From Candidatus Bathyarchaeota archaeon (GTDB taxonomy: Archaea; Thermoproteota; Bathyarchaeia; Bathyarchaeales; DTEX01): DNA of 5,843 bases. Shown here in pieces: positions 1-5,843 of this stretch. The stretch lies in contig PIYH01000082.1 of assembly GCA_003601695.1 (NCBI GenBank), positions 1-5,843 of the forward strand, in the 5' to 3' direction. The number at the start of each line of letters is the position of its first letter. Within the stretch, counting starts at the first letter, position 1. The translations under genes and the position numbers were made by a program. Below the pieces are notes generated by a model that saw only the letters and a program-made list of their open reading frames with translations, ran no database searches and was not told the DNA's origin.

Positions 1-178
1 TTGCATAGAAGCCAGTTGTGACAACGTGTTTTCCAGATACAATAGTGTTATTCTAAACCAAGAAGTTTAAATAAAATTTTTGTAGCAAGACCCAAACTTA
101 ATAAGCAATGCCCAAATCATTTTCTAATAGGTCTCGGCAAAGAAACTTCTTCAAATTCGAAATAAGAAAACAACAAGC

Positions 179-823
179 TTAAGAATTCTCTAAGGGAAAA
201 ATTACTAATCCACTGGCAATGAATGTTATCAAGAATAATGTTATCCATGTTACGCCTTCTTTAAGAAACGGTCTCGTTACAGGCCATAATAGATAAGAAA
301 GTGTAAATGCGATAGAAATCCACGTTAAAATTAATATTACTATCCTTAAAAAAGATGTTCTAAAATAGGATAATACCGGAGCCTTTTCTTCTGAAAAATT
401 TTTCCAGTCAATCTGCTATTCCATTGACCCATGTGCTATTCTTTCCTGAACAAAACATCGGAGATGAAGAGGTTTATTCTCTTCTTCCCAAACGAAAGGT
501 TATCCGTTAATCAGATAAATCCTCACTGATATTCCATCTTTCATAATCAATATGAATGCAAAGCGTGCTTTCATATTTTCCTAGACATAATGTTCAATCT
601 CTCTTAAGATATCAGCGTATATTGCTATTAAACTGGGCGAATCTGCCGTTAGTCTAATATCCTAAGCACCGGCATAAACGCTAACAACATTCACGTTGAC
701 TTTTTGAGTCATGTCAGCTTGAGGCAACTGGACTAACTTGGGTGAAGGTGAAACAACTAATACTGTAGCTCCTATCAAATGCCGAAGGATTGCAGTTAAT
801 GATAAGAGTACCTCTCTTACCTT
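179..823 (-). pseudogene. Decayed gene for a membrane-anchored protein
   Basis: Relic gene directly downstream of the sugar isomerase, not assigned to a family. One minus-strand frame reads as natural protein from 823 to the stop at 179-181, but it is broken by TAG (662-664), TAG (581-583), TAA (500-502) and TAG (416-418). It opens with a hydrophobic segment (about 811-746, including ATVLVVSPSP). A soluble stretch with a plausible amphipathic helix (IAIYADILREIEHYV) follows. It ends with two clear membrane helices at about 352-287 (RIVILILTWISIAF) and 250-191 (WITLFLITFIASGLVIF). No indel breaks the frame across this span. No intact start is visible: a GAGAGGT motif lies four bases before a TTA codon (803-805) that could be a mutated TTG start. 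An ATG overlapping the isomerase stop (825-827) lies in another frame. The same frame collects further stops at 98-100 and 53-55. That this was a coding sequence is fairly secure; what it encoded is unknown. Confidence 0.6.
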
Positions 824-2326
824 TCATATATCTTCTTCTACAACTTCAAATCCGATTAGGGTGGCTAAATCCTTAAATTTTTCTCTGAAGTCGCCGTAGA
901 ATACCACCCTGTGAACCCCGAATGTTTTCGAATCTAGATTTTTAATTAGCGCTTTAGTATTAGTTTTGATAGCTATTTTCGTCCGGCATGCTAGATCATC
1001 CCAATCGTCAAAAAATTCTTTACCTGAAACTGTTTTCCCTGTAAAAACGGATATCTTCTTATCATGCACACTTATCCTAGCCACCGTTACGATTTCACCT
1101 ATTGGTAGATTTACCTGTACGCAGGCACCGCCTTCATTCTTCTTCCAACGTGGAAGGTTCCTGATGATATAGGGACATTTGCGTTCATCTCCATATGGAT
1201 TAAATGGACACTCACAGTGACCAATTATGGCTATGTCGTTATGAGGGTCTATTATGTAATCACCGTTAAAACCTGGCCTACCAGTTACATATAGCCCTAA
1301 TTGCTGAGTGATTAAAGAATCTATTAGAGTCTCGGAAGTAGCTACTATACCATCCGTACAGAACTGTGAGGAAGGTAAGCCTTGAGATGGAATCGGACCC
1401 TTATGATAGCTTGCAAATACGCCGTATCCTTCAGTTGTTATTGCATTGCATCCATATTTTTCCATTAGCCTTTTCATAGCCAAATATAACTTTGCCGATT
1501 TTAACACTTCAGCTTCATTAGTATCCTTCATCCCTTCTGCTTCATTAATCCACTTTTCCGCAACTTTCCTAGCTTCTCTTTCTTCAGTTTTATTCGTTTC
1601 CTCAAACAACTCTTCCTGCGGAATAGGCACAAGTTTTACTCCAAACACTTCTTCTAGGTTATTAAGATATACTTTCTCATACCCTTCCCTATCTGACCCG
1701 GTTTGACGCGGTGTAGGTTCATACTCTCCGAGAACAGGCCTATCCGTGACAACCAGCACTCTTAATCCTTTCATTTTTGAAACGGCTTGAATTAATCTAA
1801 TTTTTCCCGCTATATCCCCCAGCCTAGACGAAAAGACGCGTCTATCTTTGTCGCGCACTACAGGCAAGCATGACGTCAAGATCTTTTTCCCCTTATCACT
1901 AAATTCGAATATATCTCCCATCCACCTCCCCCACAGGGGAAACACAGCTATTATAGGTAGTCCAATCGATATCAACTCGTATGATGGGGGACCGAAGATA
2001 AGTATTCCATCTAAATCTTCCCTTAAACTTCTTACATTCTTAATAGCGGATTCATATCTTCTTATGGACTTCTCATGGATTTCAGAAATACGCTTCCTTT
2101 CTTCCTCAGTCATTCCGTAATGAGATCTACTTATTAATTCCTTTTCTTCCTCATCGATGATGTTAACTTTCCCAACAAATTCTACTCCTTCACACCTTTT
2201 CTCCAACTCGCTAAGTATCTCTTCATTCTTTATTACTTTCTTTTCAATGTCAGCAGCGTCCCAAGAACCTCTATGGTCAAGTCCTGTTGAAGTGAATATC
2301 ACATATATCTTAGTCTTTTGGTGCAT
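824..2326 (-). CDS. L-fucose/L-arabinose isomerase family protein (sugar isomerase)
   Basis: Intact 500-residue protein of the FucI/AraA-like sugar isomerase superfamily, cytoplasmic enzymes that interconvert an aldose and a ketose with a divalent metal (usually Mn). The N-terminal half looks like the alternating alpha/beta domains of the family (strands at KIYVIFTSTG 6-15, DGILIFGPP 106-114, LRVLVVTDRP 188-197). The C-terminal half carries the recognisable signatures. These are TTEGYG with candidate catalytic Glu299, CTDGIVATSETLIDSL at 323-338, IIGHCECP with candidate metal ligand His370, and the closing block GVHRVVFYGDF at 471-480 plus a LIGFEVVEED tail. There is no signal peptide or membrane segment. 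ATG at 2326 is supported by GAGAGGT five bases upstream, and the stop is TGA. His370 is followed by a Cys-rich run (Cys371, 373, 384) that is not part of the motifs I know for FucI. Substrate cannot be assigned; a non-fucose sugar is possible. Confidence 0.88.
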   Translation of the reverse strand: MHQKTKIYVIFTSTGLDHRGSWDAADIEKKVIKNEEILSELEKRCEGVEFVGKVNIIDEEEKELISRSHYGMTEEERKRISEIHEKSIRRYESAIKNVRSLREDLDGILIFGPPSYELISIGLPIIAVFPLWGRWMGDIFEFSDKGKKILTSCLPVVRDKDRRVFSSRLGDIAGKIRLIQAVSKMKGLRVLVVTDRPVLGEYEPTPRQTGSDREGYEKVYLNNLEEVFGVKLVPIPQEELFEETNKTEEREARKVAEKWINEAEGMKDTNEAEVLKSAKLYLAMKRLMEKYGCNAITTEGYGVFASYHKGPIPSQGLPSSQFCTDGIVATSETLIDSLITQQLGLYVTGRPGFNGDYIIDPHNDIAIIGHCECPFNPYGDERKCPYIIRNLPRWKKNEGGACVQVNLPIGEIVTVARISVHDKKISVFTGKTVSGKEFFDDWDDLACRTKIAIKTNTKALIKNLDSKTFGVHRVVFYGDFREKFKDLATLIGFEVVEEDI

Positions 2327-2331
2327 TTTTA

Positions 2332-2338
2332 ACCTCTC
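2332..2338 (-). promoter_or_regulatory. Ribosome binding site of the isomerase gene
   Basis: GAGAGGT on the minus strand lies five bases before the ATG at 2326 and fixes the isomerase start. It overlaps the last codons (ATG AGA GGT TAA) of the upstream relic frame, which is typical of tight operon packing. Confidence 0.65.
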
Positions 2339-2365
2339 ATTTCATCTGTCTTCTCATTCGTTGCA

Positions 2366-2377
2366 TATAAATTTATA
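2366..2377 (-). promoter_or_regulatory. Candidate TATA box for the isomerase gene
   Basis: TATAAATTTATA is a 12-bp perfect palindrome resembling an archaeal box A. Its centre is about 45 bp before the isomerase ATG, so transcription starting roughly 25 bp downstream would give a leader of about 20 bases containing the GAGAGGT site. It lies inside the open relic frame, so it may be only AT-rich coding sequence. The symmetry leaves direction undetermined; minus is inferred from the gene it faces. Confidence 0.35.
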
Positions 2378-2427
2378 CAAGCTGCGGAAGCCTCTTGTAG
2401 TTTTATTCCACCCGCCGCCTCTTTTTT

Positions 2428-2453
2428 AGTATCTAATAAATTTATTAGATACT
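2428..2453. repeat. 26-bp perfect palindrome upstream of the isomerase
   Basis: The half-site AGTATCTAATAAA (2428-2440) is followed without spacer by its exact reverse complement (2441-2453). A run of six T lies immediately left and three T immediately right on the plus strand. It sits about 101 bp before the isomerase ATG and about 50 bp upstream of the candidate TATA box. A dimeric regulator operator is the simplest reading. No T-tail suits a terminator on the minus strand. It is also translated in the relic frame as roughly KYLINLLDT. Confidence 0.9.
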
Positions 2454-3166
2454 TTCTGGAACCTTCCGGTAGATTTACTGGAGTTTCCTTCTCCATCTTA
2501 TTGATTGAATAATTAAAAAAATTAATCTCTTTTTCTGAAAAACTTATTTTTGAGACTTTTTCTATGAAACTAATAATGTCCTATAAAATCTTCATCTCCA
2601 GCAAATAACCCTCTGATGATCCGAGTTCCTGAACTATACCTGAAATTATTCTCCTGCTTTTTACCGAAAGGAGTAGATATCTAACTTCATCCCCGACGGA
2701 CGCGCCGAGTTTATGGGAGACGTCACGGGATAGAATTATTCCATTTCGGGTGATGCCTCCTTCAGAAAAGGAAAAAAGATGCATTCCAGTATCTTTCATT
2801 AGTATATGTAGTATGTATGCGGTTTCGTTCTGGAAAGATATTTTCGCAGAACTACTTGAGTAGGGCTCAATACTCAGAGAGGCTTCTCTCATGCTCGTCT
2901 TTTCAAGATGAGACCTAGATATTTGCTGGCCTGGTTTCAGCTCGTAATACCAGGGGGCTGAGAAGATAGTCTTTCACTTACATGGCCTTAAGGCACTGGA
3001 CCTCCCTGCACTAACTGTGGCTATGTCATTGAATCTCAAGAGATGATCCATAGGCTTCCCTTCGACGAGACTTACGCCCTGGAGAACAGGCGTCGATGAG
3101 AGAGAATAGCGTCGAATTTATTCACTATTCTCCTCGCAGATTCATAGGGATTGTTCTTAGCCTTAA

Positions 3167-3387
3167 TCATGGCTCGAAGCCTTCGTTTGGATATGATGTA
3201 ATGTTGTGAGATCTCAGAGTGTAATTTTCAAAGCTAAGATATTTAGGAACGCTTTGATTCTTAGGTAACCCTTGCTTAATCCATCTCCTCCTAGTTGCAG
3301 GTCTAACATCCCCTATTGCCAATGGCACCTTATCAGGCTTGCCGATAAAGCCGTCTCAAGGAACCTTTCCCGAGCATTCATAATCAT
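3167..3387 (-). pseudogene. Truncated, frameshifted uroporphyrinogen decarboxylase-like gene (N-terminus only)
   Basis: The ATG at 3387 begins MIMNARERFLETAL, the usual opening of UroD-family proteins (xxRERFLxAL). That frame then fails and ends at TAG 3313-3315. Moving by one base near 3345-3350 restores the family pattern: GKPDKVPLAIGDVRPATRRR, then a WIKQGLPKN stretch and YLSFENY, ending at TGA 3167-3169. Together about 70 residues of a protein normally near 340 residues long remain, so the catalytic barrel is lost. Many UroD homologues outside haem synthesis are corrinoid methyltransferase-like or of unknown catabolic function, and this one probably belonged to such a group (inference). 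The start lies five bases after the phosphatase stop and has GAGGAG eight bases upstream, so the gene was once co-translated in this operon. A single missing base plus a downstream deletion explains the present state. Confidence 0.68.
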
Positions 3388-3392
3388 CCTTG

Positions 3393-5231
3393 TCACTCCT
3401 CAATTATTTCATTTAGTATTCTGCCGTTTGCATTTTTTGGGGTAGGCAATCCCATTAAATACGCAATTGTAGGCGCGATGTCTTTAAGCCATATAGGCCT
3501 TTCACATCGGTATCCTTCTTTAATTTTAGGTCCAGATATCAAAAACATAGCCATGTTTGTTCCTATCGATACTCTAGATGATGGCAGCCCATTGTGTGTA
3601 CTCTCCGCTCCACCCCACATGCCGTGTCTTGGATCAGGCAGTCCAATATAACCGTCTTTAAATAATGAAAGTTTCTCTGCAGGTTTAGTGCTTAAAGTGT
3701 ATCCCGGTCTTGGGCAGAAGATGACATCTCCAAAAGCCTCACTCGCTCCTAAAGCTGAAGCCTCTGAGCCTTTAATCGCAAGATTAACGACATATCTGTC
3801 GCCATCTCTTATAGATAATAAAACATTGATAACTTGATCTACGATGTCTAAGTAATCCTCTTCTAAGATTATTCCATCTTTGTACCTTCTCTTTGTATTC
3901 AAGAGTATGCCATCATGAGTAAAACCTCTAATCAGAGACTTAGAGATATCGATATTTCCCATCTCATCATATACCAAGAGCCCCTTATCTTGAAGTATAT
4001 TTGCCAGAAATATTACTCGAATGTTGGGTATATGACCATGATCAGATACGACCACAACTATAGTTTCTTCATCAGCAAGATCCTTTAAACCTCCTATAAA
4101 TTCATCCATAATCTTGTAATCTGTTGAAAATATTTCCCAGTATTCGTTCTCTTTTTCAGGCTCGTATCCGGGTGCTAACGGATCTATGCCAGCCCAGCAT
4201 TCATGCTGAACATAGTCTGGGCTGTGGCACTGAGTGAATAAGAGGTCCCAACCATGATTTTCTTTGAGATATTTAGCTGCTTTTACTAACCAATTCACAT
4301 GTTCTTTCAGTTCCTCAAAGTATGTTTCGTACCATCCGTGAGCCAAACAAAACCTAGAGGGGTTATCAAGGTATGGCCCCACATTCTTTATCAGTTCATC
4401 GCCTAAGTTAGGCGGATCAGTGAAGTCTGAAAGAGCGTGAATCTGAGTTCGGAACAAAGAAAACTTGCTGAGGTCATTGCTGAGCTCAACAAGTTTAAAC
4501 TTAAAGGCCCCCTTAGAGGTTTTTCCTTCCATTCTGAGATCGATCTTGATGAAGTCGCTCCATTCTCCGATTCGTAAATGGCAAACTGAATCTAAGCAGT
4601 CTTTAGAATGTGCTATCAGAATTCTATCGTAACCTACATCGCTACTTGCGTAGGCTAATGCCCACCATCTTATAGGCTCAAAATTCTTTTCAGTAATTAT
4701 CTTAAGTTCAGCTTCCATCGGTTGGAACTTCGACTCGATGGGATTCTTCCAGTCTTGAGCCGAGGTAAAGTACACTGGCGTCGACTCGAATGTTCCATGA
4801 AGCCCTCCGGAGTATCTATAGATACGGCCAAGAGTGTATGCAGTGGCCTCTTCGATAACTCCGATTGAATGATGAGGACTTCCGTTCCCTAATGCCGAGA
4901 CGTTCTCATGGGTTGAAGGCCAACTGCAGGGATATCTGAGAAGCACGGATTTTTTGCCAGCCTTAGCGGCGACGGTCCATAAATGTTCTGCTTTACAATT
5001 TCTCGAATCGAATATCCAGCCAGTTATGCCGTGAACGCTTGGATCTGCACCTGTGGCTATTGTTGTCCAGTTTGGCGGAGTAAATGTAGGCATAGAAGGA
5101 AGCGCATAACCATAAGATCCTGTATCCATAAGTTGCTTAATGTTCGGCATAAACCCCTTAGATACGAATTTCTCCACGAAATCTAGGAGAAAAGAATCTA
5201 TACCAATAAGAATGAGCTTACTTGCCCTCAT
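3393..5231 (-). CDS. Alkaline phosphatase superfamily protein (type I phosphodiesterase/nucleotide pyrophosphatase-like)
   Basis: Intact metal-dependent hydrolase of the alkaline phosphatase superfamily, expected to cleave a phosphate mono- or diester (sulfate or phosphonate esters are alternatives). Residues here count from an upstream GTG at 5240; subtract 3 for the preferred start. The order of motifs fits two-zinc phosphodiesterases. IGIDSF gives ligand Asp15; PTFTPPNWTTIATG gives nucleophile Thr54, followed by GADPSVHGITGW. HSPDYVQHE gives Asp342 and His346, VVSDHGH gives Asp400 and His401, and STHNG gives His549. All ligands are present, so it should be active. Residues about 135-300 form a large insertion between nucleophile and second metal site, likely shaping substrate choice. 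No signal peptide is seen, so a cytoplasmic location is likely. ATG at 5231 is preferred because AGGTG lies six bases before it; GTG codons at 5240 and 5237 are alternatives with no better site. It is the first intact gene of the operon. Substrate is unknown. Confidence 0.88.
   Translation of the reverse strand: MRASKLILIGIDSFLLDFVEKFVSKGFMPNIKQLMDTGSYGYALPSMPTFTPPNWTTIATGADPSVHGITGWIFDSRNCKAEHLWTVAAKAGKKSVLLRYPCSWPSTHENVSALGNGSPHHSIGVIEEATAYTLGRIYRYSGGLHGTFESTPVYFTSAQDWKNPIESKFQPMEAELKIITEKNFEPIRWWALAYASSDVGYDRILIAHSKDCLDSVCHLRIGEWSDFIKIDLRMEGKTSKGAFKFKLVELSNDLSKFSLFRTQIHALSDFTDPPNLGDELIKNVGPYLDNPSRFCLAHGWYETYFEELKEHVNWLVKAAKYLKENHGWDLLFTQCHSPDYVQHECWAGIDPLAPGYEPEKENEYWEIFSTDYKIMDEFIGGLKDLADEETIVVVVSDHGHIPNIRVIFLANILQDKGLLVYDEMGNIDISKSLIRGFTHDGILLNTKRRYKDGIILEEDYLDIVDQVINVLLSIRDGDRYVVNLAIKGSEASALGASEAFGDVIFCPRPGYTLSTKPAEKLSLFKDGYIGLPDPRHGMWGGAESTHNGLPSSRVSIGTNMAMFLISGPKIKEGYRCERPIWLKDIAPTIAYLMGLPTPKNANGRILNEIIEE
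3396..3401 (-). promoter_or_regulatory. Ribosome binding site of the UroD-like relic
   Basis: GAGGAG on the minus strand lies inside the last codons of the phosphatase gene, eight bases before the ATG at 3387. It shows the relic began as a tightly packed downstream gene. Confidence 0.55.
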
Positions 5232-5237
5232 ATACAC

Positions 5238-5242
5238 CACCT
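5238..5242 (-). promoter_or_regulatory. Ribosome binding site of the phosphatase gene
   Basis: AGGTG on the minus strand lies six bases before the ATG at 5231 and favours that start over the GTG codons at 5240 and 5237, which have no comparable site. Confidence 0.5.
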
Positions 5243-5257
5243 ACATATTCGTGCGCC

Positions 5258-5268
5258 TTTTTTAAAAA
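5258..5268 (-). promoter_or_regulatory. Candidate promoter (TATA-like) for the phosphatase operon
   Basis: A TTTTTAAAAAA-type element lies in the 28-bp gap between the upstream gene fragment (ending at 5269) and the phosphatase. Its centre is about 32 bp before the ATG at 5231, implying a very short leader. This is the only TATA-like sequence in that gap. Confidence 0.4.
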
Positions 5269-5526
5269 TTACTGAATAATCATCACTAGGTAGCGGTAGT
5301 TTAATAGCTTTTCCACCAAGTGCATGACTGTCGCCTTCAGCTCAGGTATCGCCGTGCCGCCGTCAAGCTTCTCCTTACGGAGAGCGGAAGCCGGCTTATT
5401 CAGGTATACTCCATAAGTCTTGGGATAGACGGTGTAGGCCACGTATTGCATGCTTCGTTCATAATACGGCTTCATGAAGATATGATTCAAAAGGGTCATG
5501 TACCAAAATTCAGAAAGGAAAAGTGA
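5269..5526 (-). pseudogene. Fragment of an unrecognised protein-coding gene
   Basis: An open frame of 85 codons ends at TAA 5269-5271. It reads as ordinary protein, for example EFWYMTLLNHIFMKPYYERS, then a KTYGVYLNKPAS stretch and LKATVMHLVEKLLNYRY. None of the possible starts (ATG at 5499, 5475 or 5451) has a ribosome binding site. Just upstream the same frame hits closely spaced stops. Its codons end in G or C more often than those of the neighbouring genes (CTG, AAG, GCG, GGC, TAC), suggesting a different origin or a conserved C-terminal remnant. I do not recognise the family; there is no membrane segment or catalytic motif. The plus-strand frame over the same bases looks like a shadow because its composition is less protein-like. 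Confidence 0.4.
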
Positions 5527-5781
5527 TCAAGATGTCTCCTACAAAGCTCGATTCAACGATGCTTACAGGAGGCACGGCGAATTTGAGAAGAATTAGAGTA
5601 GTGACCTTCTGAGGGATGGATGATCTTAACATCCTAAAAAAACTTTTAGGGACGCATATCGTGCTACCTTAAAAAAGAAGCATAAGGATGGAGGTGAAAT
5701 CTGAGGAATTACTCCTCATAAATTTATTAATTTCTTCTTTACGAAGAATATCTTAGTTAGTGAATGTTTAGGCGGAGCTTT
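5527..5781. other. Non-coding stretch with small inverted repeats and a TATA-like element
   Basis: No convincing gene in either direction; only short open frames of 50 codons or fewer. Three small inverted repeats are visible: GGATG/CATCC with a 7-base loop (5618-5634), TGAGGA/TCCTCA with a 5-base loop (5702-5718) and TTCTTC/GAAGAA with a 5-base loop (5732-5748). The last two flank an AT-rich TATA-like sequence. A strong GGAGGTGA sequence (5690-5697) resembles a plus-strand ribosome binding site but is followed by no ATG, GTG or TTG at proper spacing. Confidence 0.5.
5718..5730 (+). promoter_or_regulatory. Candidate plus-strand TATA-like element
   Basis: ATAAATTTATTAA lies about 55-65 bp before the possible plus-strand start at 5782, a reasonable distance for an archaeal promoter with a leader of about 30 bases. 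It sits between two 6-bp hairpins. Support rests on composition and position only. Confidence 0.3.
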
Positions 5782-5843
5782 ATGCGGAATATTAATCGAG
5801 CATCAATGATGGTAACCTCAAGGATCGGGGTTCTTTATTCTCA
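5782..5843 (+). CDS. Possible start of a divergent gene, cut by the window end
   Basis: An ATG at 5782, preceded by GGAG four bases upstream and by a TATA-like element at 5718-5730, opens a frame reading MRNINRASMMVTSRIGVLYS that is still open at the window edge. A second in-frame start pair (MM) follows at residues 9-10. Twenty codons are too few to assign a family. It would be transcribed away from the phosphatase operon. Confidence 0.27.
   Translation, partial: MRNINRASMMVTSRIGVLYS

Larger units (their letters stand above)
2329..3170 (-). pseudogene. Decayed gene, part resembling an FtsX/MacB-type extracytoplasmic domain
   Basis: Relic between the UroD-like fragment and the isomerase. 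One frame runs from 3117 to a TAA at 2329-2331, interrupted only by TGA (2974-2976) and TAG (2581-2583). The ATG-initiated open part of this frame is 2892-2581 (103 codons). Its C-terminal half, from SFSEGG through GIILSRDVSHKLGASVGDEV to a GIVQELGSSEG stretch, matches the usual pattern of FtsX/MacB periplasmic cores (I-L-S-x6-LG-x-x-VGDxV, then a GIV strand). An AbrB-like hairpin is an alternative reading. The 83 codons after the TAG remain open and end two bases before the isomerase start. At the upstream end another frame gives MIKAKNNPYESARRIVNKF from an ATG at 3168-3170 overlapping the UroD-fragment TGA; it would join the main frame by a frameshift near 3100. No membrane helix is seen, which argues against an ordinary permease. 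Probably a broken gene; function uncertain. Confidence 0.5.

Noticed and set aside
393..404. GAAAAATTTTTC 12-bp palindrome
   Set aside because: Simple A/T-run symmetry inside the membrane-protein relic, with no gene start nearby.
966..2429. Several plus-strand open frames of 68-90 codons over the isomerase
   Set aside because: They are antisense shadows, Ser/Pro/Phe-rich and lacking ribosome binding sites, across a gene with clear family motifs.
3001..3099. Plus-strand zinc-ribbon-like peptide (CTNCGYVIESQE)
   Set aside because: The frame is short, has a TAA just upstream and no start. The opposite-strand frame is longer and continuous with the relic.
3072..3240. TnpB/IS605-type transposase remnant, suggested by a KRRLRAMIKAKNNP stretch on the minus strand
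   Set aside because: The upstream part of that reading is the shadow of the UroD-like frame, no RuvC or zinc motifs follow, and no terminal repeats are visible.
1..3392. Alternative genetic code with TAA/TAG read as glutamine, which would rescue several relic frames
   Set aside because: The two long intact genes carry no in-frame TAA or TAG across more than 1,100 codons while using CAA/CAG freely. The relics also contain TGA stops and frameshifts that recoding would not repair.
5320..5526. Plus-strand 68-codon open frame
   Set aside because: Antisense to the more protein-like minus-strand fragment, with no supporting ribosome binding site or motif.
5618..5642. GGATG/CATCC hairpin next to a T-run as a terminator
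   Set aside because: On the minus strand the T-run precedes the stem, and on the plus strand it is an A-run, so it fits a hairpin-plus-T-tail terminator in neither direction.
5688..5756. 22-codon plus-strand peptide rich in leucine
   Set aside because: Very short, weak upstream signal and no recognisable feature; it covers the hairpins and the TATA-like element.
1..5843. RNA genes, CRISPR arrays, insertion-sequence ends and replication origin
   Set aside because: No cloverleaf, no regularly spaced direct repeats, no paired terminal repeats and no repeat clusters were found by eye on either strand.

Overview
The window looks archaeal, probably from a thermophile-type Thermoproteota lineage. 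This is an inference from AT-rich TATA-like elements, GAGGT-type ribosome binding sites, frequent AGA/AGG and ATA codons, and the gene families present. No rRNA, tRNA or CRISPR array is visible, so the lineage cannot be fixed from this sequence.

Nearly everything reads on the minus strand and looks like one former catabolic operon running from about 5270 down to 179. Two genes in it are intact: an alkaline-phosphatase-superfamily phosphodiesterase/phosphatase (5231-3393) and a FucI/AraA-like sugar isomerase (2326-824). They alternate with decayed genes. Right after the phosphatase stop, with its own ribosome binding site, lies the N-terminal quarter of a uroporphyrinogen-decarboxylase (UroD)-like protein (3387-3167), broken by a frameshift and then truncated. 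It is followed by a long relic frame (about 3170-2329) interrupted by stops, part of which resembles the extracytoplasmic core of FtsX/MacB-type permeases. Its final stop sits 2 bp from the isomerase start. Downstream of the isomerase is a relic of a membrane-anchored protein (about 823-179) that keeps one reading frame through four internal stop codons.

A 26-bp perfect palindrome (2428-2453) and a 12-bp palindromic TATA-like element (2366-2377) lie upstream of the isomerase, inside the relic. The isomerase may therefore now have its own regulated promoter.

Upstream of the phosphatase, 5269-5526 carries a fragment of an unrecognised gene with higher third-position GC. The stretch 5527-5781 is non-coding, with small hairpins and a plus-strand TATA-like element. 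The last 62 bases may begin a divergent plus-strand gene. Bases 1-178 continue the membrane-protein frame with further stops and hold nothing else I can support.

If the intact enzymes work together, the likely theme is breakdown of a phosphorylated or sulfated sugar: ester hydrolysis followed by aldose-ketose isomerisation. The sequence does not reveal the substrate, and the partner genes needed to complete a pathway are missing or broken here.
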